Below, piece by piece: positions 1 to 7,699 of a DNA stretch of 64,000 nt (its first letter is position 1; every line of letters starts with the position of its first letter). Source of the DNA: Pseudomonas sp. VD-NE ins (GTDB lineage: Bacteria; Pseudomonadota; Gammaproteobacteria; Pseudomonadales; Pseudomonadaceae); NCBI RefSeq assembly GCF_031882575.1, contig NZ_CP134772.1, positions 6,173,001 through 6,237,000 of the forward strand. Reading direction: 5' to 3'. The translations under genes were made by a program, and so were the position numbers. The notes under the pieces were generated by a model. The model was not told the origin of the DNA and did not search any database. It saw nothing but the letters and a program-made list of their open reading frames with translations.

Positions 1-96
1 CTGACCTTCCTTGTCGATTTTGTAGTCCGCTGCCATGGCCTGAGCCGAGAGCAGTGCAGAACCGATTGCCAGAGCGGCCAGAGTCTTTTTCAACAT
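1..96 (-). CDS. YceI family periplasmic protein (N-terminal part only)
   Basis: The gene runs off the left edge of the window; only its first 32 codons are visible. They encode a Sec signal peptide ([21 protein letters not shown], cleaved at AMA-ADY) followed by [10 protein letters not shown], the usual mature start of YceI-type proteins, small periplasmic lipocalin-like folds thought to bind isoprenoids. It lies 31 bp downstream of the cytochrome b561 gene on the same strand, the yceJ-yceI pairing seen in many Gram-negatives. The family call rests on this short N-terminus plus context. Confidence 0.75.
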   Translation of the reverse strand, partial: MLKKTLAALAIGSALLSAQAMAADYKIDKEGQ

Positions 97-127
97 GCTT
101 TCTTTTCCTTTGAGTCGAGGTTGAATT

Positions 128-679
128 TCAGGCTTTGCGACCGAGCATTCGCTTCAGGGTCGCATCACGATCGATAAAGTGGTGCTTCAATGCTGCCAAC
201 GCATGGAGGCCGGAAAAAATTACCAGCGCCCACGCGAGCCAGAGATGAATCACCCCGGCGGTATCTGCCTGATCCGGTAGCCCGGAAACCAGTGCAGGAA
301 CTTCAAACAGGCCAAACACCGGGATCCCGACACCGTCTGCGGTGGAAATCAGGTAACCGGCAAGCATCACAGCGAACAGCGCCAGATACAGAAACCCGTG
401 GCCGAACTTGGCGCCGATGCGGGTCATGCGGCTGTAGCTTTGCAGCGTCGGCGGCGGTGGGCTGATAAAGCGCCACAGCACCCGCAACACCATCACCCCC
501 AACAGCACCAGACCGATGCTCTTGTGCAGATCCGGCGCCTCTTTGCGCCAGCTGCTGTAGTAATCCAGCCCGACCATCCACAGGCCCAGCGCGAACAGCC
601 CGAAGACCACCAGCGCCACGCCCCAGTGCATGAAGATGCTGACCCAACCATAGCGCGAAGAAGAGTTACGTAGCTGCAT
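128..679 (-). CDS. Cytochrome b561
   Basis: Inner-membrane di-heme b-type cytochrome of about 183 residues, which passes electrons from the quinone pool to unknown partners. Four hydrophobic segments are visible, with candidate heme histidines in HWGVAL, HKSIG, GHGFL and [12 protein letters not shown]. This is the family's normal length and layout. The frame is open for ten codons further upstream, but the ATG giving [12 protein letters not shown] fits the family better. It probably forms an operon with the YceI gene that follows after 31 bp. Confidence 0.85.
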   Translation of the reverse strand: MQLRNSSSRYGWVSIFMHWGVALVVFGLFALGLWMVGLDYYSSWRKEAPDLHKSIGLVLLGVMVLRVLWRFISPPPPTLQSYSRMTRIGAKFGHGFLYLALFAVMLAGYLISTADGVGIPVFGLFEVPALVSGLPDQADTAGVIHLWLAWALVIFSGLHALAALKHHFIDRDATLKRMLGRKA

Positions 680-952
680 TGCCCAAATCCTGTGAGAACT
701 GCGAACCAAGACTAGCGAGTTATCTATCGAATTAAAGCGGAAAATTTTGCTTTGAAATATCGAGAAATACGATCAAGAGTCTGGAAGTGACGTGTTAAGG
801 AAAGATTAAAGGCGATTACGGCGTGGGACGTCTGGACAAATGATCGTTGCTGAAACTCTCGGACGCCTGCACAAGCGCAAGCAAAGGTGGCCGAGGGAAA
901 CTGTCGAACGGGACAGAGTTATTCAAGTAACCGGCCCTCTATTCATGGCTGA
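680..952. other. Intergenic region upstream of the cytochrome b561 gene
   Basis: A 273-bp stretch holds the presumed promoter of the cytochrome b561-yceI operon and the 3' flank of the small lipoprotein gene. It is noticeably AT-richer near 720-800. I see no convincing gene, repeat or terminator in it. Confidence 0.5.
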
Positions 953-1111
953 TTAGTTATGAAGTACCGGCGGCGGTTGCAGGCAATCGGCGCTGTACGG
1001 ATCTATCTGGCATTTATGCGCGAGTTCTGAACTATAACCACCAGGAAAGAAACGCCCGTTGGAGCAACCGGGAAGTGCAATCAGCAAAAGTATGAGAGTG
1101 AACGTTTTCAT
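953..1111 (-). CDS. Small lipoprotein, function unknown
   Basis: A 52-residue predicted lipoprotein. The start at 1111 gives MKTFTLILLLIALPGCSNG, a textbook type II signal peptide with lipobox LPGC, so lipidation is expected at Cys15. The mature part is short, with two further cysteines (HKCQIDPYSADCLQPP). An upstream in-frame start would add 15 charged residues and spoil the signal. PAO1 has a small hypothetical gene at the equivalent place beside the amine oxidase. No function can be read from the sequence. Confidence 0.7.
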   Translation of the reverse strand: MKTFTLILLLIALPGCSNGRFFPGGYSSELAHKCQIDPYSADCLQPPPVLHN

Positions 1112-1243
1112 CAAGTACCTCCTATTTTTCCCAGCATAGAATTGGCGCTGGGGCATCCGCTATCACCTCACTCTGAGTACTTTGTGGGAAGGCTCCGGTA
1201 CACAAGTAAGCTCCGTGACCGGATGGCGAAGGACAAAAATGCA

Positions 1244-1274
1244 GAAAAAAAACGCGACCCGAAGGCCGCGTTCT
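1244..1274 (-). terminator. Rho-independent terminator after the amine oxidase gene
   Basis: Read on the minus strand, AACGCGGCC, loop TTCG and GGTCGCGTT form a hairpin (with G-U pairs) followed directly by a run of eight T. It starts about 17 bp after the stop codon of the amine oxidase gene. Confidence 0.85.
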
Positions 1275-1290
1275 TTATTGAAGCAAAGGC

Positions 1291-3060
1291 TTACTGCGCC
1301 TTGGTCTCGGTCGTTGCAGCAGGCTTGGCCGCTGGCTTCTTCGCCGGTTCGGCCTTTTTCGCTGCCGGTTTGGCCGGCGTCTTCTTCGCCTCGGTTTTAG
1401 CTGCAGGCTTCTTCGCCGCTGGCTTGGCCGCTGCTTTCTTCGCCGGTTCAGCTTTCACCGGGGCCGCTGGTTTCGGTGGTTCCACCGGAGCTGGCGCGGG
1501 TGCCGGAGTCGGCGCAGGCGCTGGAGCAACCGGAGCTGGAGCCGGCTCTGGCGCCTTCACAGGCTCAGGCTTCTTCTCGTCATCCGAACCACCGAACAGG
1601 TTGCTGAAGAAGTTGCCCTTCTTCGCCGCCACGGCACCCGCCGCGCCTGCCGCTGCTGCGGCCGGAACCACTTTAGCTGGCTCGAACGATTTGCCTGCCG
1701 CCAGATCTTCAACCTGACTGGCCGCACGCTGACCGGTGCGCAATGCGCCTTCCAGGGTGCCCGGGTACAAGGTGTCGGTGTGTTCGCCAGCGAACGTCAC
1801 GCGTTGCAGCGGACGTTCCCACAGGCGCCAGAACTTGCTGATCTGGCCCGGGCCGTAGGCCAGGTACGCGCCGCCCATCGACGGGTCGGTGCTGTAGCGA
1901 CGGATTTCATAACCAGTAAACGAACCACGGGCCTGTGGATAAAACGCGTGCAGACGAATCAGCACCTGATCGACCATTTGCTTGTCGCCGAACGCCTGCA
2001 TCACGCGGGCATTGTCGCCGGACAGGTTGATCACCACATTGGCGCCGCCCTTCAGGGCAGGCTCGATCCACAACATGCCCAGACCAGTGTTGCTATAGAT
2101 CTCGCCGGACATGCGCGCCTTGCTTTCCCACACTGGCGTCTTGAACTTCAGCATGATCTGGTCGCGCCAGCCGTAGTTGGTGCCCTTGATCGCAGCCATG
2201 TGCTGAGCATCCAGCGCCGGCGTCAGCGCAATCTTGTTCAGCGCGCGCAATGGCACGGCCAGCACAACGTAGTCAGCCTGGTAGCCAACACTGCCGACCT
2301 TGACGGTCACGCCGTCCTTGTCTTGATTGATGGCCGACACCGGCGAATTGGTCTTGATGGTTTTGATCTGTTTAACGAACGCCTGCGCCAGCACTTGGCT
2401 GCCGCCGACCAGACGCGAAGCGCGCAGATCACGGTCGGAGATGCCGCGATAGACACGGTTCTGCTGCGCGAAGTACAGCAGCGACAGACGCGAAGGTTCG
2501 TCGTAGTGGGTGCGGATGTCCTGGTTGATCAACTGGCGCGCGGTGGCCGGCAGATTCTGCTTGTCGAGCCAGCTCGATACGGTGATCTGGTCCAGCGCGT
2601 GCAGGGTGCTGGTCGCCGCCGGGTTCTGCGGATCGTCGATGGAACGCGCCAGATCGTCGAGGGTTTTCTGGTAGCGCTTCAAGGCATCAGCAGTGGCTGG
2701 TTGCTTGGTCGCCAGATCGGCGGCAGAGAAATACTCGCCGTCGATCAGGTAACCCGGGGTCCGCACGAATTCCGGAGCCGGCGTGGTGCCGAGCTTGAAT
2801 GTCGACACGTACTTGTTCAGCACCGGCTGGGTCTTGTCGTTGCCGATCCACTCGCTGGTGGCCATACCGGAACGACCGCCCAGGCTCGGCTTGGCTTCCA
2901 GCAGCGTGACCTGCCAGCCTTTGTTTTGCAGCTCATAAGCAGCGGTCAGGCCCGACAGGCCACCGCCGATCACGATTGCAGTTTTATCCTTGGCCAGCGC
3001 TGTAACGCTGAACAGCCCCAACATCACCAGCGCACAGGCGCGCAGCCAACCGACAGACAT
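1291..3060 (-). CDS. Exported flavin amine oxidase with Lys/Ala/Pro-rich C-terminal tail
   Basis: 589-residue FAD-dependent amine oxidase. Residues 1-23 form a Sec-type signal peptide (cleavage near ALA-KDK) without twin arginines. Residues 27-56 are the dinucleotide-binding fold (IGGGLSGL, then LLEA). The C-terminal FAD motif FAGEHTDTLYPGTLEGA lies at about residues 423-439. From about residue 458 an unusual tail of roughly 130 residues follows: first Ala-rich, then PAPA repeats, then KPAAKK/EPAKK repeats like those of AlgP or histone H1-like proteins. The substrate is unknown. PAO1 PA0421, next to bioA, is the likely ortholog by position. It is transcribed away from bioA. Confidence 0.85.
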   Translation of the reverse strand: MSVGWLRACALVMLGLFSVTALAKDKTAIVIGGGLSGLTAAYELQNKGWQVTLLEAKPSLGGRSGMATSEWIGNDKTQPVLNKYVSTFKLGTTPAPEFVRTPGYLIDGEYFSAADLATKQPATADALKRYQKTLDDLARSIDDPQNPAATSTLHALDQITVSSWLDKQNLPATARQLINQDIRTHYDEPSRLSLLYFAQQNRVYRGISDRDLRASRLVGGSQVLAQAFVKQIKTIKTNSPVSAINQDKDGVTVKVGSVGYQADYVVLAVPLRALNKIALTPALDAQHMAAIKGTNYGWRDQIMLKFKTPVWESKARMSGEIYSNTGLGMLWIEPALKGGANVVINLSGDNARVMQAFGDKQMVDQVLIRLHAFYPQARGSFTGYEIRRYSTDPSMGGAYLAYGPGQISKFWRLWERPLQRVTFAGEHTDTLYPGTLEGALRTGQRAASQVEDLAAGKSFEPAKVVPAAAAAGAAGAVAAKKGNFFSNLFGGSDDEKKPEPVKAPEPAPAPVAPAPAPTPAPAPAPVEPPKPAAPVKAEPAKKAAAKPAAKKPAAKTEAKKTPAKPAAKKAEPAKKPAAKPAATTETKAQ

Positions 3061-3283
3061 TCAGCGAACTCCGGAAATACACGTAGGAAAAAGCAGTTTT
3101 GCGGGTCAGACGACCCAAAGAACCGCGAAGAATACGTTAGCCATCAAAACGCCGCCAGCGACGTCTATCGGCTCATACAAAGTAGCTCAATCGACACAAT
3201 GGGTTGTCCCCGCGCGACGCATTGCATAGGCTTGCGCGATTGTTTGCCCGCGCCTGTCGCGAGCCGCCTCGAGGAGACTGTAA

Positions 3284-4690
3284 ATGGGCCTGAATAACCA
3301 GTGGATGCAACGCGACCTCGCGGTGTTGTGGCATCCCTGCACCCAGATGAAAGACCACGAACAGCTGCCGCTGATCCCGATCAAGCGCGGTGAAGGCGTC
3401 TGGCTCGAAGACTTCGAAGGCAAGCGCTACCTCGACGCCGTCAGCTCGTGGTGGGTCAACGTGTTTGGCCACGCCAACCCGCGCATCAACCAGCGCATCA
3501 AGGACCAGGTCGATCAGTTGGAACACGTGATTCTGGCCGGCTTCAGCCATCAACCAGTGATCGAGCTGTCCGAGCGTCTGGTAAAGATGACGCCGGAGGG
3601 TCTGAACCGGGTGTTCTACGCCGATAACGGTTCGTCCTGCATCGAAGTCGCGCTGAAAATGAGCTTTCACTATTGGCTCAATCGCGGCCAGCCAAACAAA
3701 AAGCGCTTCGTCACCCTGACCAACAGCTACCACGGCGAAACCATGGCAGCGATGGCGGTCGGCGACGTGCCGCTGTTCACCGAAACCTACAAAGCGCTGC
3801 TGATGGACACCATCAAAGTGCCGAGCCCGGATTGCTACGGGCGCCCCGAAGGCATGAGCTGGGAAGAGCATTCGCGCAACATGTTCGCCGCCATGGAACA
3901 GACCTTGGCAGAAAATCATGACAGCGTCGCGGCAGTGATCGTCGAGCCGCTGATTCAGGGCGCCGGCGGCATGCGTATGTATCACCCGGTGTACCTCAAG
4001 CTGCTACGCGAATCCTGCGATCGCTACGGCGTGCATTTGATCCTCGACGAAATCGCTGTCGGCTTCGGCCGCACCGGGACCATGTTCGCCTGTGAACAGG
4101 CCGGCATCCGCCCGGATTTCCTCTGCCTGTCCAAGGCCCTGACCGGCGGCTACCTGCCGCTGGCGGCGTGCCTGACCACCGACGAGGTCTACAGCGCGTT
4201 CTACGACGACTATCCAACCCTGCGCGCCTTTCTCCATTCGCACAGCTACACCGGCAACCCGCTGGCGTGCGCGGCAGCACTGGCGACGCTGGATATCTTC
4301 GAGCAGGACAACGTCATCGAGAACAACAAGGCCCTGGCCCAGCGCATGGCCTCGGCGACGGCGCATCTTGTTGATCACCCAAACGTGTCGGAAGTACGCC
4401 AGACCGGGATGGTCCTGGCGATCGAGATGGTCAAGGATAAAGCCACGAAAGAGGCCTACCCTTGGCAGGAGCGCCGTGGCTTGAAGGTGTTCCAGCATGC
4501 GCTGGAACGTGGCGCGTTGCTGCGTCCGCTGGGCAGCGTGGTGTATTTCCTGCCGCCATACGTGATCACCCCGGAGCAGATCGACTTCCTTGCTGAAGTC
4601 GCCAGCGAAGGCATCGACATTGCCACGCGTGACAGCGTTAGCGTCGCCGTGCCGAAAGACTTCCACCCCGGCTTCCGCGACCCGGGCTAA
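3284..4690 (+). CDS. bioA: Adenosylmethionine-8-amino-7-oxononanoate aminotransferase
   Basis: PLP enzyme of biotin synthesis that converts 7-keto-8-aminopelargonate to 7,8-diaminopelargonate with S-adenosylmethionine as amino donor. The 468-residue protein is slightly longer than usual for the family. Visible signatures are WHPCTQMK near the N-terminus, SSWWVNVFGHANPRIN, LILDEIAVGFGRTG, and the PLP lysine K284 in LSKALTGGYLPLA. A GGAGA ribosome site lies about 10 bp before the ATG. No other bio gene is next to it; the rest of the pathway must be elsewhere, as in PAO1. Confidence 0.95.
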   Translation: MGLNNQWMQRDLAVLWHPCTQMKDHEQLPLIPIKRGEGVWLEDFEGKRYLDAVSSWWVNVFGHANPRINQRIKDQVDQLEHVILAGFSHQPVIELSERLVKMTPEGLNRVFYADNGSSCIEVALKMSFHYWLNRGQPNKKRFVTLTNSYHGETMAAMAVGDVPLFTETYKALLMDTIKVPSPDCYGRPEGMSWEEHSRNMFAAMEQTLAENHDSVAAVIVEPLIQGAGGMRMYHPVYLKLLRESCDRYGVHLILDEIAVGFGRTGTMFACEQAGIRPDFLCLSKALTGGYLPLAACLTTDEVYSAFYDDYPTLRAFLHSHSYTGNPLACAAALATLDIFEQDNVIENNKALAQRMASATAHLVDHPNVSEVRQTGMVLAIEMVKDKATKEAYPWQERRGLKVFQHALERGALLRPLGSVVYFLPPYVITPEQIDFLAEVASEGIDIATRDSVSVAVPKDFHPGFRDPG

Positions 4691-4701
4691 CCGTAACTTC
4701 T

Positions 4702-4804
4702 CGTTCCCACGCTCCGCGTGGGCATGCAGCCCGGGACGCTCCGCGTCCCAAAGCGGACGCAGAGCGTCCATTGAGGCATTCCCACGCAGAGCGTGGGAAC
4801 GATC
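4702..4804. repeat. Nested palindromic repeat, copy 1
   Basis: A repeat of about 103 bp whose ends CGTTCCCACGC and GCGTGGGAACG are inverted, with inner arms GGACGCTCCGCGTCC and GGACGCAGAGCGTCC. The same element recurs at 33803-33912. It fills the bioA-rsmE gap and carries no ORF. Confidence 0.85.
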
Positions 4805-4822
4805 TAATCTGAGAGACCCGAA

Positions 4823-5542
4823 ATGAGACTGTCCCGCTTCTTTATCGATGCCCCCCTGAGCACCGGCGAACACGAATTGCCGGAAGCCCAGGCGCATTAC
4901 ATCAGCCGCGTGCTGCGCATGACCGAGGGCGATGCAGTGCAGTTGTTCGACGGCTCTGGCCATGAGTTCCGCGGTGCTCTGCTGGAAGTCGGCAAGAAGC
5001 GCGTGACCGTACAGATCGACGAGCAATTCGCCGGTCAGGTCGAATCGCCGCTGCACATCCACCTCGGCCAGGGCCTGTCCCGTGGCGAGCGCATGGATTG
5101 GGCGATTCAGAAAGCCACCGAACTGGGCGTGAATGAAATCACGCCGATCTTCAGTGATCGTTGCGAAGTCCGCCTCAAGGACGAACGCGCCGACAAACGC
5201 CTGCTGCACTGGCGTCAGGTGGCGATCAGCGCCTGCGAGCAATGTGGGCGTTCGCGGGTGCCGGTGATTCATCCGCCGGTGTTGTTGGCGGACTGGATCA
5301 AGCAGACTGAAGCCGAGTTGAAACTGGTGTTGCATCCGGTGGCAGAGCCGTTGGTGAGTCATGCCAAACCGGCGACGCTGGCGTTTCTGATCGGGCCTGA
5401 AGGCGGTTTGACGGATGCCGAAGTCGAGCAGGCCAAAGGCAACGGCTTCCACGCCGCCCGCCTCGGTCCGCGCGTGCTGCGCACCGAGACGGCGCCGGTC
5501 GTGGCGTTGGCGGTAGCCCAACAATTGTGGGGTGATTTCTAG
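4823..5542 (+). CDS. rsmE: 16S rRNA (uracil-1498-N3)-methyltransferase
   Basis: SPOUT-class methyltransferase that methylates U1498 of 16S rRNA in the 30S subunit. Length is 239 residues, normal for the family. The N-terminal PUA-like part begins MRLSRFFIDAPL. The knotted SAM site is at the C-terminus, with LIGPEGGLTDAEVEQA from residue 189 and LGPRVLRTETAPVVAL after it. It follows bioA after 132 bp filled by a palindromic repeat, so it may have its own promoter. The bioA-rsmE neighbourhood is the same in PAO1. Confidence 0.95.
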   Translation: MRLSRFFIDAPLSTGEHELPEAQAHYISRVLRMTEGDAVQLFDGSGHEFRGALLEVGKKRVTVQIDEQFAGQVESPLHIHLGQGLSRGERMDWAIQKATELGVNEITPIFSDRCEVRLKDERADKRLLHWRQVAISACEQCGRSRVPVIHPPVLLADWIKQTEAELKLVLHPVAEPLVSHAKPATLAFLIGPEGGLTDAEVEQAKGNGFHAARLGPRVLRTETAPVVALAVAQQLWGDF

Positions 5543-5547
5543 GACGC

Positions 5548-5638
5548 CATCGCTGGCAAGCCAGCTCCCACAGGTGCTTTGTTGGCCACAACATTTGTGA
5601 ACAACACTGAACCCTGTGGGAGCTGGCTTGCCAGCGAT
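5548..5638. repeat. REP pair (type A, CGCTGGCAAGCCAGC)
   Basis: Two inverted copies of a REP core (ATCGCTGGCAAGCCAGCTCC and its complement) separated by about 40 bp. It lies between the convergent ends of rsmE and the hemolysin III gene. Other type A pairs lie at 16057-16148 and 32409-32492. Confidence 0.9.
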
Positions 5639-5653
5639 TAGCCGCACCTCGGT

Positions 5654-6271
5654 CTACAAGACGTAAAACAGAATCGCGACAAAGTGCAGCAAACTCCCGG
5701 CGATCACGAACAGATGCCAGATCCCGTGCGCATGCCGCAACCGGTGATCAAGGGCAAAAAAGATAATCCCCACCGTATACAAAACCCCGCCCGACGCCAG
5801 CCAGGCAAAACCTGTCGTACCCAACGCCGCAATCAACGGCTTCACCGCCACCAACACAATCCAGCCCATCACCGCGTAAATCACTATCGACAGAATCCGC
5901 GCCTCCGAACGCGGTTTTATCTCTTGCAGGATGCCGATCAGCGCCAGCCCCCAGACAATCCCGAACAGCGTCCAGCCCCACGGCCCGCGCAGGGTGACCA
6001 GGCAGAACGGCGTGTAGCTACCGGCAATCAGCAGGTAGATCGAAAAGTGATCGACCTTCTTCATGATCGCTTTCTTGCGCCCGCGCACGCTGTGGTACAC
6101 GGTCGAGGCGCTGTAAAGCACCAGCAGGGTGAAAGCGTAAATCGCCACACTGACAATCTTCCACGGGCTGCCGTCCAGGCAGGCAATCACCAACATCCAG
6201 ACGCCGCCAACAAAAGCCGCCACCGCCCCGACCAGATGGGTCCAGGCGTTCAATCGTTCTCCGTGATACAT
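5654..6271 (-). CDS. Hemolysin III family (PAQR-type) membrane protein
   Basis: 205-residue inner-membrane protein with about seven hydrophobic segments and the family signature YHGERLNAWTHLVGA at the start, SASTVYHS in the middle and HRLRHAHGIWHLFVIAGSLLHF at the end. These histidines form the presumed metal site. E. coli YqfA/TrhA is the best-known relative; a haemolytic role is doubtful in Pseudomonas. It is transcribed away from mdcR, with two hairpins in the shared intergenic region. Confidence 0.88.
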   Translation of the reverse strand: MYHGERLNAWTHLVGAVAAFVGGVWMLVIACLDGSPWKIVSVAIYAFTLLVLYSASTVYHSVRGRKKAIMKKVDHFSIYLLIAGSYTPFCLVTLRGPWGWTLFGIVWGLALIGILQEIKPRSEARILSIVIYAVMGWIVLVAVKPLIAALGTTGFAWLASGGVLYTVGIIFFALDHRLRHAHGIWHLFVIAGSLLHFVAILFYVL

Positions 6272-6301
6272 GTATCGCTTACCTCATATTCATTACCGCA
6301 G

Positions 6302-6325
6302 CGCGCAAGGCTCGGGCCTTGCGCG
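6302..6325. other. Perfect 10-bp-stem hairpin upstream of the hemolysin III gene
   Basis: CGCGCAAGGC and GCCTTGCGCG pair perfectly around the 4-base loop TCGG, starting 30 bp before the hemolysin III start codon. It would lie in that gene's 5' UTR if transcription starts further upstream. No T-run follows on either strand, so it is not a standard terminator. Confidence 0.6.
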
Positions 6326-6335
6326 TAAAAGCGCA

Positions 6336-6417
6336 ATCAAAAGATCGCAGCCTTCGGCAGCTCCTACCTTCGAACACATTCCAATGTAGGAGCTGCCGAA
6401 GGCTGCGATCTTTTGAT
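6336..6417. repeat. Long inverted repeat (32-bp arms, 18-bp loop)
   Basis: Arms 6336-6367 and 6386-6417 are perfect inverted copies containing GATCGCAGCCTTCGGCAGCT. This looks like another Pseudomonas dispersed-repeat pair. It ends 41 bp before mdcR, between divergent genes, and could form a cruciform or a strong RNA hairpin in the mdcR leader. Confidence 0.85.
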
Positions 6418-6458
6418 CTTCAAGGCACAATCGACGCATTCCAAAAAGAGTCCGCGCC

Positions 6459-7379
6459 ATGCTGATCGACGAAGAATTGACCCTGAAAAAACTCGAGGTG
6501 TTCCTCGCTTTCATGCGCACCGGCAACCTCGCCCGCGCCGCCGCCGAGTTGCAGACCAGCAACGTCAGCGTGCATCGCGCGATTCACTCGCTGGAAAGCG
6601 CCCTGCGCTGCCCGCTGTTCAAACACGAAGGCCGCAACCTGACACCGCTGGAAAGTGCTTACGTCCTCGAAGAACGCGCACAGAAATTGATCAACGACGT
6701 CGTCGAAAGCGTACGTCTGACCCGCGAAGCCGCCGGGTTCTCCGCTGAACGCTTCAAACTCGGCTCGCTGTACTCGCTGACAGTGAAAACCGTACCGCAA
6801 CTGATCATGGGCCTGAAGATTCGCCGCAGTGAACTCAATATCGACCTTATCCTCGGCTCGAACATCGACCTGCTCTACAAGCTGAAAAACATGGAAGTCG
6901 ACGCGATTCTGGTGTCGCTGGACGACAGCATCAACGACCCGGATTGCGAGCAGATTGCGCTGTTTTCCGACGACATCTTCCTCGCCACCCCGGCGGATTC
7001 AAAGTTCGCCCAGCGCAGTGAGGTGGATCTGGCTGAGGTGCGCGATGAAACCTTCATCACCCTGACCCAAGGCTTTGCCACGCATCAGGACGGTAACCGG
7101 GTATTCAAGCAGGCGGGGTTCGAGCCGAAGGTGGCGATGCAGGTGAATGACATCTTCACGCTGTTGAGCATGGTCAGTTCGGGGGTGGGTTATGCGTTGC
7201 TGCCGGGAAGGATTGCAGCGGTGTATGAGAACCGGGTGAAGCTGATTCCGTTGCAGGAGAAGTACCGGTTGCAGCAGCACATTGGTGTGGTGTTTTTGAA
7301 AGCCAAGGAAAGGGACCCGAATTTGCTGGCGCTGTTGGCGGAGTGTCGGATGTATGCCAATCGGCAGTTGGCGGATTAA
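6459..7379 (+). CDS. mdcR: LysR-family regulator of malonate use
   Basis: 306-residue LysR-type activator. The winged helix-turn-helix is at about residues 4-62 (LEVFLAFMRTGNLARAAAEL, then VSVHRAIHSLESALRCPLF), followed by a type 2 periplasmic-binding-like effector domain. The match to MdcR rests on context: it sits at the distal end of the mdc operon and is convergent with it. The expected inducer is malonate or a derivative. A probable target dyad lies before mdcA at 15024-15046. The ATG preceded by AAAGAGTCCGCGCC was chosen because it gives the family's standard N-terminus. Confidence 0.85.
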   Translation: MLIDEELTLKKLEVFLAFMRTGNLARAAAELQTSNVSVHRAIHSLESALRCPLFKHEGRNLTPLESAYVLEERAQKLINDVVESVRLTREAAGFSAERFKLGSLYSLTVKTVPQLIMGLKIRRSELNIDLILGSNIDLLYKLKNMEVDAILVSLDDSINDPDCEQIALFSDDIFLATPADSKFAQRSEVDLAEVRDETFITLTQGFATHQDGNRVFKQAGFEPKVAMQVNDIFTLLSMVSSGVGYALLPGRIAAVYENRVKLIPLQEKYRLQQHIGVVFLKAKERDPNLLALLAECRMYANRQLAD

Positions 7380-7398
7380 CAGCAGATCAAGAGCTTAC

Positions 7399-7690
7399 CC
7401 CCTCACCCCAGCCCTCTCCCCCAAGGGGGCGAGGGGGAAAGGGAGCAGATCTTCATGGGTTTCAAGACCTGAGTTCGACTCAGGACTTTCAGGTCGGCGT
7501 ACCTCCAACATCCACCTCGGTCAGTCCCCTCTCCGCCAAAGGGTAGAGGGGGAAAGGGAACAGATCTCCGTGGGTTTCAAGCCTGAGTTTGACTCAGGAC
7601 TTACAGGTCGGCGTACCTCCAACATCCAACGCGGTCAGTCCCCTCTCCCTACGGGCGGTCCGACGTTTCGGGAGGGCTAGGGTGAGGGGC
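7399..7690. repeat. Dispersed repeat (CCCTCACCC...GGGTGAGGG), copy 1, internally duplicated
   Basis: This non-coding element fills the 320-bp gap between convergent mdcR and mdcM. Its ends are inverted (CCCTCACCCCAGCCCTCTCC and GGAGGGCTAGGGTGAGGG). A unit of about 110 bp containing GAGTT(C/T)GACTCAGGACTT and AGGTCGGCGTACCTCCAACA occurs twice in tandem. Related copies are at 15057-15271 and 37588-37837. Confidence 0.85.
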
Positions 7691-7699
7691 TTTTGATCT

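Noticed and set aside
1780..3297. A 505-codon open frame antisense to the amine oxidase
   Set aside because: Low-complexity, His/Arg/Gln-rich translation typical of antisense frames in GC-rich genes; the opposite strand encodes a full flavoenzyme.
4004..5647. A 547-codon minus-strand frame spanning bioA and rsmE
   Set aside because: It runs antisense to two well-supported genes and across a non-coding repeat.
7399..7690. Possible insertion sequence because of its inverted ends
   Set aside because: No transposase frame, no more than about 290 bp, and only non-coding sequence inside; treated as a dispersed repeat.
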